A DNA stretch of 64,000 nt from Larix kaempferi (GCA_027924585.1 BSBM01000125.1:5585001-5649000); one strand, 5' to 3'. Shown: positions 11,719-24,522, counted from the first letter of the stretch. Translations and numbers: made by a program. Notes: generated by a model from the sequence alone, not told the origin.

Positions 11719-11990
11719 CTATAGGGTTCTGACGGATGTCGAAAAATTCAAGAGAAAACATAATTTTTTTTTACCTCCTCGATATCATCGGTATTGCGAC
11801 GTATTATCCTTCATCGTCGGTATTGTGATAGTTAATATCATACTGTTGCAATAGCGACGACATTTGAGTCCGTCGTTGTTGCAACGTCATAACCCGTTCC
11901 CTCGTAATAACGACAAACACAAAATTAGTTGTTAAATTTTCAAATGGTTTCCCACAATTTAAGGAAGTCAACATTGACTTGGTCAATGCT
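11719..11990. repeat. Left subterminal repeats of the CACTA element
   Basis: Short CG-containing words recur in both orientations: TATTGCGACG, CGTCGGTATTG, GCGACGACATT, CCGTCGTTGTTGC, AACGACAAAC. Subterminal repeats of this kind bind the accessory protein TNPA in En/Spm elements; binding here is inferred. Confidence 0.6.
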
Positions 11991-12436
11991 CGTCAAAATA
12001 TCAAAGGTTTAAAATTTATAAATATGCTTCCGTTTAAAATGGTTGCGATAATTTGGCTATATGAACGACGGTTCGGAGAGGATATAAGCTCTTATTGTCA
12101 AGAAAAAAGTGGATTTTGTTATAATCATCACTATAATTTTTGTGTGAAGAATGTCAGAAAATATTAGAGGTATGGAAAGAGATGAAGAGGGTGAAAAGGG
12201 TGATGGTATATGTTTTTTCCTTACAATAGTTGTTTTATGAGACGTCCCGTGAGAATTTTAATAAAAACAGCTACAAAACATTGTAGGAAATATGGTCACA
12301 TGGATGGGGGATTGAAGGAATATCGTCCTATGGTAATAGCTCTAAATATATATTAATTATATTTCTTAATATTGATTGTATTTGTAAAATTTTATATTGT
12401 TTTAGTATCTATTATACATGCACTAATTTGGCATGA

Positions 12437-15400
12437 TTGCTTGTAACTATAAAGTTAGAGTTGCGCTCTAACATTTTGCAGAATGCCCCAAGTAGTAGTA
12501 GAACTGATTTTGTACAAGCTGAGGAACATGAAGTGAATAATGAAGATCAAGTTAATGTTCCCATGGAAGTAGATGATGACCATAACATATTTGAAGATGA
12601 TGGGACAAATCAAATGATCCAAGACTTGTTCGTTAAGCTAGATGAGGATTGGGACAATCATGGTCTTTATGATGAACCTTTGATGGAAAATGCAAATAAA
12701 TAGCTTTATAAAGGGTCAAGAGCAAATATTCTCTCTGCTACATTGCTTCTGATGAACTTAATTTAAGGTTATAAATCATTTTTCAAACACTTGTATGACA
12801 CATATCCTAAGGTGTGTAATATGTTTCATCAAATATACATAAAGGTTGACCTTTTCTCCCTTTTCTAATGCTAATTAATGTGTAAAATAAGAATGTAATA
12901 TTTACGATTAATATTCTTTTCATTAACTAGTTAATTTTCATGATGTAGATTGTTAGGTGAATTTTTGTTACCATCGTCAAATATTTTACCTCGCACATAT
13001 CAAAATTTACTTATCGTTATGAAAGAAATTGGAATGGAGTATAAAATTATAGATGCATGTCCTAGTGACCATATTATATATTATGGACAACATGCGTTGA
13101 AAACTGCATTCCTAGAATGTCATATTAGTAGATATTGAATCGATCAAGTAACAAAAATGGTTCCTTGAAAGGTTCTTCATCATATATTTCCCATAATTCC
13201 ACGTTTGCAGCGACTGTTCAGGCGCAAAAGCATAACACAATTTATGGATTACCATGCATAGAATAGAAGTGGAGATGGTGTTCTTCAAATTCCTCTAGAT
13301 GGATATGCATTTAGGGAAATTGAGGAAAAATGGCCAGATTTTAAAGATGAACCTCGTAATATTAGGCTTTCTTTGGCGGTCGATGGTGTTAATCCATTCG
13401 AAGAGATTAGATCTATTTACTCGGTGTGGCCTATTTTTTTATTAACAATAGCATTCCTCCTTGGATGTCAATAAAGATGGAGCACATAATGTTGACAATG
13501 ATTGTTCCAGGTATTTGTCTGTAATAATTTTTCGAATGTGACATTTTCATTTGTCTTATTTTTTGCATACTATTTTTTTTTATTTGCTTATATATATATG
13601 TAATTATGTGTAATTTCAAACAATTAGGCAAGTACCAAGTTAAATATATGAATGTATATATCGAGCCTCTTATCGATGAGCTAATATAGTTATGGAACGG
13701 TATAACTATGTATGACATATGTAAACCAAATGGGAAAAAGAGATTTAAATTTCGTGGAATGCTTGTATGGATAATTCATGATGCCCCGGGACTAACACAT
13801 ATTTGTGGTATGTATTAACGTTTCCTTGCACTTTATTACTTCTTAATTATTTTGAAGATATCATGCATGTTTTTTTAATAATCCATCATATAATTGACAT
13901 TAATCCATATGTTGCAGGTCTTCAAACAAAGTGTAAATTTGCATGTCCAATTTGTGGTCCTAAGATGAAGTATCGTTATTCAAAATATTTAGGAAATATG
14001 GTGTTTGATGAGTATAGGCACTTCCTGTCGAAGTCCCATAGGTTTTGTACTACTGAAAAACATATTTTCAATGGGAAAGAAGAGAATGGATTAAAACCAC
14101 GAAGAATGACACCTCGCTTATGGAGGTTGGAGTATAATAGAAATCATCATGGTACGCAATTTGTTTATGTATTGTATATATAATATTGTTTTGATTTTGA
14201 AATTATATTTTAAGTATTAAATTTATTTATTGTGTTTGACTATTATCGTTGTCATATTTATTTTTTATGCTTCATCAATGTCGTTGTCGTGAAGGTAGAA
14301 ATAATGTGCTTCCACGAGGAATGAAATGTTATCCCACTCAATTCACGAGATTTCCCTACTATGAGAAGCTAAAAAATGCTCATTTGTTTGATACGATGCA
14401 TACTACGAAGAATGTGACAGAAACATTATGGAGAATCATAGATGGCAGGAGGGATAAAAAAAAAATGTCAAAATTTGTATTGACATTGAGGAATCCAATC
14501 ATGCAATCTGAAGTGTGATTTGATCAAAAAGTGATGGAGACCGAAATAACCTTCCATGGTTATTAACAGAGCAACAAAGCAATGATGTAAAAGAGGTCAT
14601 TCAAAGTATTAAATTTCCCACGGGTTTTTCTTCAAACATAAATAATATCTTAACCAAGAAAGGTGAATTTGGTGGGGTTAGAACCGATGACTGACATACA
14701 TTCATTAAGGTACTAATTTTTCTATTCATATTTATATATTTGGCTTATTTACCATTTTGGATTTTTGTTTTATTTTTGTCTATTTTGAAACAAATAACAT
14801 TTATTTTTTATTGTTATAGTATGTTCTACCTCTATCTCTCATAGACGACTTTGACAACAATGTCAAACAAGTTATATATGATCTTGGAAAATACATGAGG
14901 TAAGTTATAGAGGTGACTAATATATATGAAAAATGTTTTTTCAATGTGTTCGTGTACTTAATGACATGTGTTTTACAGTTTATGTTTTGTTAAAACATGT
15001 TATTTTCTTGCTCCATAATCTGTAGATGGTTGTCATTGAAATAAATCCATCAAGATGATATAAACTATTGGAAGAGATGAATCCCTCGACTAATGTGTGA
15101 AATGCAAAATTTTATACCTCCAACATTTTTCAATGCACAAGAACACTACCTCGTGCACCTAGTTGAGGAGATTGAAATGTGTGGACTTGTACACACAAGG
15201 TCAATGTGGATGGTGGAGAGGCACTTGAAATCATTGAAGGATTTAGTTAGACATAGAGCACATCCCGAGGGTTCTATGGTGAGGGGATATATGGTATATC
15301 AATACAAGGTGTATATTAGTAACTAGCTTCCTAAGTTAGCAGAGCGATCTGTGCATGCAGTGGATTGTATTTGGGATGTGAATTCCATCAGAAAATTTGA

Positions 15401-16651
15401 AGGGGAACATTGTCGGGGAAAGGAAGAATGAAGAGACTAAGAGGTAATTAAATTGTGTAGATTTATGATACATACAATTCTTTTTTAATATATGTTCATA
15501 CTCATTTAATATGTATTCTTTCATCATTTATTAATATTTACCATGGTTACAAGTAATTTCTAATATTGTTGATTTATGTTTTTTTGAGTCAGGTCATCGA
15601 CATTGGGAGGCACTACATTTATACATTGCAAACAATATCGACTGAATGAAGGTATGGATTGACAGATGTAAAGAACATGATGGTGGTAGGTTATCATGGC
15701 AACAATTGTCTGAACTGGTTAGAGAAGTTGGTCGTGATGGAGATGTTGATGTTACACAAAGGGGAAAATATTTAGCATATGGTCTGAAAGATGGAAAGGA
15801 AAGCAAAATCACCCATTTTATATAGTTATTTTATATTATATTAATGTGTTTGTAAGTGTGCTTTTTTCAAGTACTTTCCAAGTTATATAAATATGTTTAT
15901 TAATTGTCAATACATGTTTTAGATGTCCTGCATTTTGCAGTTGAAACACCACAAGGATATGTGGTGCAATGGTCGTAAATTTCGTATCAAAGAGTTGGAT
16001 GACACCAAGAAAAATTGTGATAGTGGGATAACTGTAGTATTCCAGGTCACAAACGTTTCCTCTAGTAGAGACATACATTCCCAAGAAACTGAAAATCAAT
16101 ACTATGGGTATTTGGATGATATAATTGTGTGTGACTTTAATTCCTTCAAATTAGTTATGTTCGATATCAAATGGTATATATTACTACTGCATGGAGGTGA
16201 TGAGGAGAGAGTGTTTATTCGACATGCGAATGGATTTCCAATGATTAAAACAACAATGTTTGAAAATAAAAATGATCGCTACGTTTTTCCAAGAAAGTGT
16301 GAACATGTCTTTTACTCAAAGGTTCCAGGTAAGAGGGATTAGTCATTTGTTGTTAGATATGATCCAAGAGGAAGGCCAGTAAAGTACACTGTAGAGGAAG
16401 AAAATGATATTGAAGAAGATCAAGATGATGTAGATCATTCGTAGCAAGTTGATGTGTTGACAGACGAAGAAGATGGAGAAGATGAACTAGGCATAGGAGA
16501 TGATGTAGTACCAGATCTTGATGATGATATCGATGAAGATATGCTCGAAACTGACATTGATGTAGGACATGATGATATCGAAAATACTTTGAACATTGTT
16601 TCTGAATCGGATGTTGTAGATACAGATGTTGAGTTGTATGAAGAAGAATGA
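12437..16651 (+). pseudogene. CACTA transposase (TNP2 type), multi-exon, decayed
   Basis: Matches to the plant TNP2 transposase family run in order. An acidic N-terminal part (12437-12840) is followed by LLPSSNILPRTYQNL and HACP-like DACPSD (12955-13060), then FREIEEKWPDFKDEPRN, and DGVNPFEEIRSIYSVWP (13381-13432). Next are IHDAPGLTHICG (13770-13807), the zinc-like CPICGPKMKYRYSKYLG (13943-13993), FPYYEKLKNAHLFDTMH (14350-14402), LPLSLIDDFDNNV and VERHLKSLKDLVRHRAHPEG (15213-15272). A DUF4216-like block follows (15940-16180) and a very acidic tail (16380-16651). Introns with GT/AG ends separate some blocks, for example ...VPG/GTATTT at 13511. Stops and shifts (around 13136, 14518, 15325, 16340) show it is dead. 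Confidence 0.9.
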
Positions 16652-17997
16652 TACATATATTGAGTTGGATGAGGTACGTAGAAATATATATTGTTAATTT
16701 GTATGAATTATTCTCTTTAAATAATTTACATATGTGGGTTTATTACATTTTTATAAGTTTTATGCAATTTTTTATATCCTATGCTATATGTTGTTTTTTT
16801 GTAATTTCTATGCCCGAATCTAATTAGAATGTTGCTTTCAATTATTTTGAATTTTGTAGATCAAGTGTTGGGGAATTGAGAGCGATGTGAGGAGGACGGG
16901 AGAGGCCATATGAGCTTCCACTTTCATGTGGTTGGCCTTGTTCAGTAGAGAATAAATTATTCTTGAAACCAAGAGAAGCTCATTCATCTTTCTACCCTTG
17001 AACCTTGGTTGTAGATGACATTTCATTTTGAAATAGCTAATGAAGCTTGTGAAATTTATCATGAAGTACCTGTTTATCAACATTATTTCCCTTGCACTAG
17101 ATGCGGGAATGTGCATCTCAAACCAACTTTAAAAGCAATAGCTAAAAGACATCGTATTATCAGTAGATGTGGCCAACGTCAATGACCTTTGAAGAGGGCA
17201 ATGCTGAAATTTCCACAAATTGTTTCAGTATGCACTGAAATTTGAACCAAGAATAATGTTTGCATGCCTTCACGATATTTGGTTATATGATGAAAACACC
17301 TTTTTTCCTCACAGTGGAAGGTGACCTTACTTCCTAGTGCTCTTGAATAGTTTCTTGTAGCTTTCCAATGCTTCCTTCTTCTCTATCAACTCTTACTTTG
17401 GATGATTAATAAATTTAGTGAGCCTACATTCCTTCCATCTATCCATTTGTATGAACTTCTCTCCCAATTATACAAGATGAACTTTACCTGTGTCCCACTC
17501 TTCCATGGAAGTAGTGAGGGAGCATCTCCATTTATCAAATCAACTCTTTAGAAATGGAAGTAACCTTTTCAGAGTCCCAGAGAAATTAGTTGGTATAAAT
17601 TTTGATCCTCCCCCGTAAAAACACATTGAGAATTAAATTGAAGCCCATGGTTTCCAATTTGAATGGAAAATATGTATCACATCATTGGTTTTGTATTAGC
17701 AAAACTTGTGCGAAAAAAAATAATTTTGCAAGAAGATTTGCATCATGGATAATACATAGACAACTCCACTTTCATGAAATATTTGTTGTAGCTTGGTATG
17801 TGCAAGTTCACGTGCAATAATAGCCGAGGAATCCAAAATAATCCATACCTTAGAAAAATAGCCTTATTAAACTTCTTTTGACAAAGGAAAGGGAGAACAT
17901 CATAGTACAATATCAATTGCAATGTGTTTTTTAATGAATCACCTCTACAAAGGGCATATTATATTTAGCTAGGATTTTAACTCAAGTCCTTTCGAAG
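16652..17997. other. CACTA internal DNA with no recognised gene
   Basis: Autonomous CACTA elements often carry a second gene (TNPA) here, but I could not follow one: frames are short and stop-rich. The minus-strand frame at 16838-17116 has no family features. Confidence 0.4.
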
Positions 17998-18650
17998 AAA
18001 ATATCACAATTTCAATTACACCATTGATGCAACATGTTAACCTTGAAAAATTTGGCATGTTGCATTACATGTGGCCTAAAATTAAACTCTGGAAAGGATT
18101 CTAGGTTCTACATTTTTTTGTTTCCTAATTTTATCACTTAGTGTACTTTAGATGCATAAATCCTACACATGTTACATTTGAGTTGTCTGTGTCATTGTTA
18201 GTAGGATTTTTTGTTACACCCTAGAAACGAAAAAAAAAAAAGAGTAAATGGGTCTATTGTTATCTTTTAATTGGAAATTAAATTCCTTAATAAAAACATA
18301 ACTTTTAATTGATAAATTTAAAATATCACAATTTCAATTACACCATTGACGCAACATGTTAACCTTGCAAAAATTTGTATGTTGCATTACATGTGGCCTC
18401 ACATTAACATTTAGAAAGGATTCTAGGTTGCATGTTTCAATTGTTTCTTAAGTTTATCACTTAATGTACTTCAGATGCATAATGCTGGCACATGTTACTT
18501 TTGAGTTGTCTATGTCACTCTTAGTAGGTTGTTTTTTTCCACCCTCTATTTTCAAAGCACATGATCAACAAAAACATGGGTAAATGATTTTATTGTTATC
18601 TTTTAATTAGAATTTAAACTCCTTAATAAAAGAATATCTTTTAATTGAAA
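17998..18650. repeat. 322-bp tandem duplication inside the CACTA element
   Basis: The block starting AAAATATCACAATTTCAATT at 17998 recurs at 18320 and stays aligned to about 18640 (shared GCAACATGTTAACCTTG, ACATGTTAC, TTATCTTTTAATT). Mismatches and small gaps are frequent, so the duplication is old. Confidence 0.85.
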
Positions 18651-18992
18651 ATTAAATTATTTAATAAAAACATTATAATTAAATTTATTTTTTCCACAAA
18701 ACTTCAATGTTGACGGGTTATTTTTTCACTAAAACGTTGTGTGACGAGCAAGATAAAAGTTCAAAACATCAAAAAAATTATTTAAAAGGAAAGAGATGAA
18801 ATGAAATTCCAACCCTACATGCAAGTGTCGAAGGCATGAAAAATAGTATACATAGCCACTACCAACATGCCTAATGACATTGAATTACATTTCAGTTTAC
18901 ATGGAAAATTTGAATTGTATCTGAATCTAGAGCATTGTTTATGTCTGTTGTTATTCAATTTGGATTTATGGATAGTTCTATTCCAACATTCC

Positions 18993-18995
<3 letters not shown>

Positions 18996-19040
<45 letters not shown>
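18996..19040. repeat. (TA)n microsatellite
   Basis: 45 bases of uninterrupted TA dinucleotide. Confidence 0.98.
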
Positions 19041-19044
<4 letters not shown>

Positions 19045-19063
19045 GTTCCTTGTGTCGCAATTA

Positions 19064-19600
19064 TAACGGACTCAACCATTGCTGGTATAGAAACACCATC
19101 GGAATTATTGTTTAATACTATCATAAGTGTGATGTGAAAAAATTGCGGTAGCGCCTTTATTCCATCACAACTGCGATGACATCACGTTGCAACTTCGAAT
19201 TGTTTCCATCTCAAGTACGAATTTCTTTCGTCGCCACTATGATGACATCCCACCGCAACTTCGACTTATTTTCATCGCAACTGCAACTTTCTTCCATAGC
19301 CACTGCGATGACATCCCATCGCAACTTCGACAGCATCTCATCACAACTTCGACTTCTTTCTGTTGCAAATCTGACTTGTTTCCGTCACCACTGCGATGAT
19401 CCAAAGAATATTTTGTTGTTTAGAGGTGACTTCCTATCGTTGCACCTGTGACGTCCATCTATCGCAAAATGACTTCCTTTTATCGCAGCCACGACTTCCT
19501 TCGGTTGCCACTTCAACTTCTGTCCTTTCGCAATTGCGAATTACGTTCATCGCAACTGTGGCGATAAAAAATGGATTTTTGTTTAAAAATAGTGTTTAGG
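19064..19600. repeat. Right subterminal repeats of the CACTA element
   Basis: A dense run of degenerate ~20-bp units of the type CATCGCAACTTCGACTT and the near-palindrome CGCAACTGCGATGACATC, from 19150 to 19570. Chance frames (19176-19599) come from these repeats. The same words, less dense, occur at the left end. Confidence 0.8.
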
Positions 19601-19750
19601 TTTAGTCACAATTGAGACGTATAAACGTCGGACTGATGATGATTTATTAGATGTCGGACCTGCGATATTGGCATGTGAAACAACGTTTGGGACAACCACA
19701 GCTTGTCGAAATACCAATAGTGTGAGGTTAGAAGTGAGATGAAATGACTA

Positions 19751-19777
19751 TCGGAATTTGGTCCAAATGAACTAGTG
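19751..19777 (-). repeat. Right terminal inverted repeat of the CACTA element
   Basis: Reverse complement of 11692-11718 with one mismatch; followed by TTA. Confidence 0.95.
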
Positions 19778-19781
19778 TTAT

Positions 19782-20598
19782 TGTGAAAATGCTCACAACA
19801 GATCTAAGAGCTGGTGTATACCTCACAATGAAAGAATTTAGGAATAAGATTAAGAGTGGTCAATGTAGTAAAATGAGCAACAGAATAATAATATAGTAGA
19901 ACTCAGATAAAAACAAAATAACTTCACACACACTAATTCATTAATCACAAGTATGAACAATAAATAGTACAATGGTGGAGAGGATTCGAATGCCAAGGTG
20001 GCAATTTGAATTAGCCTCTCATTGAACGATCATCAGATCAATAGAGTCATCAACATCATCAGTGGAGTGTCAATAGTGCACCACTAGGAGTCCTAATCAG
20101 CATCGAAGAGTGTCATCCATTCATAAGATTGAGTCTAATTGAATGTAATAAGTGTAACACAAACATAATGCACTAATGTAGTGAAGGAGGCTCAAAGGAG
20201 GGTGCAATAGGGGCTTATTGGAGTCAGAACAGGTTGTCAGGGCTAACTGGAGGTCCATCATAGTGTTAGAGACGGTTAATTAGTCAATATGTCCTCAAAT
20301 CAAGGAGCAGATCCACAAATCACTCAATAATTGAAGTGTAACTGAATGGTAGGTGAGGGAGGGTTCCATTGTCAAGTAGTAGGTGAAAGAAGGGCACCAC
20401 ACTGGCTAGGAGGGATGAAACTAAGCAGAAAGAAGCTCCTGGGGCTAGCAAACTGAGGACTAAGGGCTGGAGGACTCCATGCTGATGACTGGGATGCATG
20501 CAGTTTGCATGCATGCATGTATAAATGCATGCAAGATTGAAAATGAAAATAATGAAAATGTTGGTAGGACTAGAGTGGAGTATAGGAATATCCTAACA
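19782..20598 (-). repeat. 3' LTR of the gag-only element
   Basis: 817 bp; pairs with 22143-22951. Confidence 0.93.
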
Positions 20599-20609
20599 CC
20601 CCCCCTTAA
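20599..20609 (-). other. Polypurine tract of the gag-only element
   Basis: Minus strand TTAAGGGGGGG directly before the LTR start TGTTAGG. Confidence 0.85.
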
Positions 20610-20987
20610 TCCATCCTGGGCCTTGGTAAATGATACCAAAGGTAACCCAATACAATGAATAATAACAGTCAATAAACCGAGGAAATGGGGAAAACCTCAT
20701 GGGAAAAATACCCCCCTCAAAATAAACTGTAGGGCACACCAAAAAATAATGCTCCAAACTCAAGCAGGTGTGATGCTTGGTCATATGTCTAGAGGTATCT
20801 TCTTCTTGGGAAGAAGTGGTTCATGCTCAAAAATTATGTGCTTGTACTTTCTCTTTGGATCGAATGTAATGAGAACAAATCCAAAAGTATGAGGATGATC
20901 CTTAAACCTGTGATTCGAATCAGCTGAGGTAGGATCAAATCTATGAATTTCCAGATAGTCTTTTGTCTTCTCCTTCGAACCATCATT

Positions 20988-21331
20988 GGTGAGATTATGC
21001 CCAAAAGAACCATCGCATGATAGTAAATGCTTTGAATCCAAATCAGATCCAAGACTTGAAGAATGGTTTCTTAAGATCTCCTTTGAACCATTTGCCGGTG
21101 AGATCTAAACCATTGAATGCATGAGAAATTATCCCAAGCGAATGGCAATAGCCATCATGGGTGAGATTATGCCCAAAAGAACCATTAAATATCAGTGATT
21201 ACTTGGAATCAAAATCATATCCAAAACTTGAATCATGGTTGATTAAGATCTCCTTTGAACCATTTGAGGTGATATCTAAATCAGTAAATGCATGAGAAAT
21301 TATCCCAAGCGAATGGAAATGGCCATCATCT
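20988..21331. repeat. 172-bp tandem duplication in the gag-only element
   Basis: GGTGAGATTATGCCCAAAAG at 20988 recurs at 21160, and GATCTCCTTTGAACCATTTG at 21077 recurs at 21249. The second copy overlaps the 3' end of the gag frame; 172 is not a multiple of three. Confidence 0.85.
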
Positions 21332-21978
21332 TCAATAACCTTCTGAAAACATGAATCAATGATCATACAATAGTAAATAAGAGGTGAGTGATCAAGGAGA
21401 GCAAATGCATTACCTCCAATGGATGATTTGACCTCTAAAACATTCAGTAGATCATGATGCAAACCAACAGACTCTGGTGCAAGAGAGGATTTAGGAACCT
21501 CAGCAATTTCTAGAGTGTGAGCTAGCATAGAATTTGAAATAGAAGGAATTTGGAGCATGAGTGTAGAATCTGCAAGTTCTTCTTCTTTGTGGATAACTTC
21601 AATATGAGATATGTTTGATATTGATTCATGATCAATGAGATAATCAAGGAGGGAGAATGCATCACTGGGATTTTTCTCAAAAGGGTTTGGACCAATCCCT
21701 TTATTCTGCTTGCCAAATATTTCATCCAGTTGGGCCCATAGCTCTTTTGGAGATTCAACATCAATGAAGTGGTGTACCATGCATTGAGACATAGCATACA
21801 TCATGAATGCATAGACTATGTCACCTTTATTTAACTAGTCATTCTCTTCTTCATAGGATTCGAACTCTCTTTCAAAACAATAATCAAAGAGATCATGGCT
21901 CTTCAAACATGCTATCATTTTTGGTTTCCATTCATCATAGTTGAATGGAGAAAGAGGATGGATTTCTTTTGAATACAT
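21199..21978 (-). pseudogene. Copia-type gag-like protein with one internal stop
   Basis: From the ATG at 21978 the frame reads HPLSPFNYDEWKPKM, the N-terminal motif of plant copia gag proteins (DUF4219-like). It continues as IACLKSHDLFDYC and VHHFIDVESPKELWAQLDEI (UBN2-like) near 21700-21780. One TAG (about 21833, context EEEND-stop-LNKGD) interrupts it. After about residue 110 the protein becomes Ser/Leu-rich without the CCHC zinc knuckle of full gag, and it ends at 21199. No protease, integrase or RT follows. It would form the particle shell if expressed; the stop makes that unlikely. Confidence 0.7.
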
Positions 21979-22130
21979 TGAAGTTGTAGAAGACCTGCAA
22001 AAATAATAGAAAATGTCTGCAACTGCTACTGCTGCAAAAGTGCAGAAACTGCTACAACTACTGCACTCGAAATCTTGATAATAACCTGCAAAAAACTCTC
22101 AGGAATGGAGATAAATAATACTCTCAACAT

Positions 22131-22142
22131 GCTCTGATACCA
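22131..22142 (-). other. Primer binding site of the gag-only element
   Basis: Minus strand TGGTATCAGAGC, complementary to initiator tRNA-Met, directly after the 5' LTR end. Confidence 0.9.
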
Positions 22143-22951
22143 TGTGAAAATCCTCACAACATATCTAAGAGCTGATGTATACCTCACAATGAAAGAATTT
22201 AGGAATAAGATTAAGAGTGGTCAATGCAGTAAAATGAGCAACAGAATAATCATACAGTAGAACTCGGATAGAAGCAAAATAACTTCACACACACTAATTC
22301 ATTAATCAAAAGTATGAACAACAAATAGTACAATGGTGTAGAGGATTCGAATGCCAAGGTGGAAATTCGAATTAGCCTCTCATAGAGTGATCATTAAATC
22401 AATAGAGTCATCAACATCATCAGTGGAGTGTCAACAATGCACCACTAGGAGTCCTAATCATCATTGGAGAGTGTCATCCATGCAGAAGACTGAGTCTAAC
22501 TAAATGTAATAAGTATAACACAAAGATAATGCATTAATGTAGTGAAGGAGGATCAAAGGAGGGTGCAATAGGAGATTACTGGAGTCAAAACAGGCTGTCA
22601 GGGCTAACTGGAGGTCCATCGGAGTGTTAGAGACAGTTAACTAGTCAATCTGTCCTCAAATCAAGGAGCAGATCCACAAATCACTCAATAATTAAAGTGT
22701 AATTGAATGGTAGGTGAGGGAGGGCACCTTCGTCAAGTTGTAGGTGAAAGAAGGGCGCCACACTGGCTAGGAGGGCTGAAACTAAGCAGAAAGAAGCTCC
22801 TGGGACTAGCAAACTAACGACTAGGGGCTAGAGGAGTCCATGCTGATGACTGGGATGCATGCAGTTTGCATGCAGAAATGCATGCAAGACTGAAAATGAA
22901 AATAATGAAAATGCTAGTAGGACTAGGGTGGAGTATAGGAATATCCTAACA
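22143..22951 (-). repeat. 5' LTR of the gag-only element
   Basis: 809 bp; pairs with 19782-20598; followed on the plus strand by the target copy GTTAT. Confidence 0.93.
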
Positions 22952-22956
22952 GTTAT

Positions 22957-23149
22957 CACATATGCAAACTTAGATTCTATGTACAACCTTATTCTCTCTC
23001 CTACAAATACAGGGATTCAAACTCCATATCCATTTAAATTGTGCCTCACTTCTTCTTTTCCCATCTCCTTGACAAAATCATTCCATATTTAGAAGGAACA
23101 TCTTCCACTACCACATCCATCATGATATTCTTCACAGGTAGTTGAGCTA
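22957..23149 (-). pseudogene. Ty3/gypsy protease, C-terminal part (split by the copia insertion)
   Basis: On the minus strand it reads LAQLPVKNIMMDVVVEDVPS followed by KYGMILSRRWEKK and a decayed tail near IRLYIESKFAYV. This is the end of a plant gypsy aspartic protease and its linker. It is the direct continuation of 30713-30969: removing the copia element and one ATGTG copy joins DLVVT to LAQLP. At its other end it continues across the gag-only and CACTA elements into 11688. Confidence 0.8.
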
Positions 23150-23154
23150 ATGTG

Positions 23155-23696
23155 TGTTAAAATTCAATATGCTAAGACAGAAAATAGCAGCATTACATTC
23201 TATTTCACAATAATAGCATATACAGGATCACTAAAGAAACAACAAGCATAGCATAAACACAAGAGACACAGATTTATCCTGGGAAACCCTCATGGGGTAG
23301 AAAAACCCAGCAAAGCTTTCCTCAATAAGATGATAAACCAAAATACAAGATGTGCTCCCTCCTTCTAATCCTCCTTCGAAAATATCCCAGACAAGTACTC
23401 CTCTTTCCAAGTGTGTGAGTGTGTCAAATGAGGAACACACCTCCTCTATTTATACACTACTCTGACATATATTTTACACAAGTACATGTAGGCTCATATT
23501 TAACCATTAGGTTAAATACCCTATTATAACTGACTGGGCCGACCCCCACATGGTGGGTCTAATAACCCTAGTTGCCACAACTCCTCGGAGGAATAAACAT
23601 CTCCGGATACATAATAGAATCACCTCGGAGGGATGGAACATCTCCGGAATAAATAATGTACAAATATAATATTCTTAGAAGTTACAATATTCAACA
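23155..23696 (-). repeat. 3' LTR of the copia-type element
   Basis: 542 bp with TGTTGAATATT...AATTTTAACA ends read on the minus strand. Confidence 0.95.
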
Positions 23697-23707
23697 CTCC
23701 CCCTTAA
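23697..23707 (-). other. Polypurine tract of the copia-type element
   Basis: Minus strand TTAAGGGGGAG next to the LTR start TGTTGAATA. Confidence 0.88.
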
Positions 23708-23854
23708 CGAGAAGGATATTATAACAACATCTGCAGGAGCAAGGAGTCATTGACTACATCATCTATATATCATCGGAAGCTTTCTTCAATTCATCATCAT
23801 CAATAACTCAACTAGTTACTGGAACATCAACATCATCAGAGTTGATATTACTCG

Positions 23855-24330
23855 GTCATCATCATCGTCATCACACGATCACACGATCATCAGCATCGTC
23901 ATCACACGATCATCAGCATCGTCATTACACGATCATCAGCATCGTCATCACACGATCATCAGCATCGTCATCACACGATCATCAACATCGTCATCACACG
24001 ATCATCAGCATCGTCATCACACGATCATCAGCATCATCATCAGACGATCATCAGTATCATCATCACACGATCAACAGCATCGTCATCATATGATCAGCAT
24101 CATCATCATACGAACAGCATCGTCATCACACGATCAGCAGCATCGTCATCATACGATCAACATCGTCATCACACGATCGACAGCATCGTCATCACACGAT
24201 CAGCATCATCATCATACGATCAGCATCATCATCACACAATCGGCAGCATCGTCATCACACGATCAGCATCGTCATCATACGATCAGCATCGTCATCACAC
24301 GATCAGCAGCATCATCATCACACGATCATA
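23855..24330. repeat. 23-bp tandem array (GATCATCAGCATCGTCATCACAC units)
   Basis: About 20 copies of a 23-bp unit; later copies are shortened to 18-21 bases. Long His/Ser-rich frames across it are artefacts of the repeat. Confidence 0.9.
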
Positions 24331-24522
24331 TTACAGGATGATCAATCCTGCTCTTCTTTTGGACATAGGTCCATGGATGATGCAATCCAGATCAAGTTCC
24401 AGGATGATCAATCCTTATCTCTTTAAGACAAGTCTCATGTCTAGGGATGATCCAATCCCAACCATAGTGCCAGTCCTTTTTCATACTGGATGTGACCTAG
24501 ATCAGATCTAGGATTTACCGCC

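Larger units (their letters stand above)
11692..19777 (+). mobile_element. CACTA DNA transposon, 8,086 bp, with target duplication TTA
   Basis: It begins CACTAGTGCATTTGGACC and ends in the reverse complement CACTAGTTCATTTGGACC. It is flanked by TTA at 11689-11691 and 19778-19780, the 3-bp duplication expected for CACTA elements. It carries a decayed TNP2-type transposase gene (12437-16651) and CG-rich subterminal repeats at both ends. It sits inside the minus-strand gypsy polyprotein: joining bases left of 11689 to those right of the nest restores the reading AYV-ISDQ. Transposase decay means it is not autonomous now. Confidence 0.95.
19782..22951 (-). mobile_element. Gag-only LTR retrotransposon (TR-GAG type), 3,170 bp, TSD GTTAT
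   Basis: Two LTRs (19782-20598 and 22143-22951) with TGTGAAAAT...CCTAACA ends flank 1.5 kb of internal DNA. GTTAT occurs at 19777-19781 and 22952-22956. The orientation is minus: the primer binding site abuts the right LTR and the polypurine tract the left one. The internal region encodes only a gag-like protein, so movement would need enzymes supplied in trans. By my count the LTRs differ at roughly 60 of 810 sites plus one 8-bp gap. It landed at the last base of the CACTA element. Confidence 0.92.

Noticed and set aside
16435-16656. Ser-rich minus-strand frame
   Set aside because: Antisense shadow of the acidic GAT/GAA-rich transposase tail.
19176-19599. Frames in the CACTA right end
   Set aside because: Produced by subterminal repeats; both overlap in shifted registers.
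23842-24341. His/Ser-rich frames
   Set aside because: Artefact of the 23-bp ATC-rich array.
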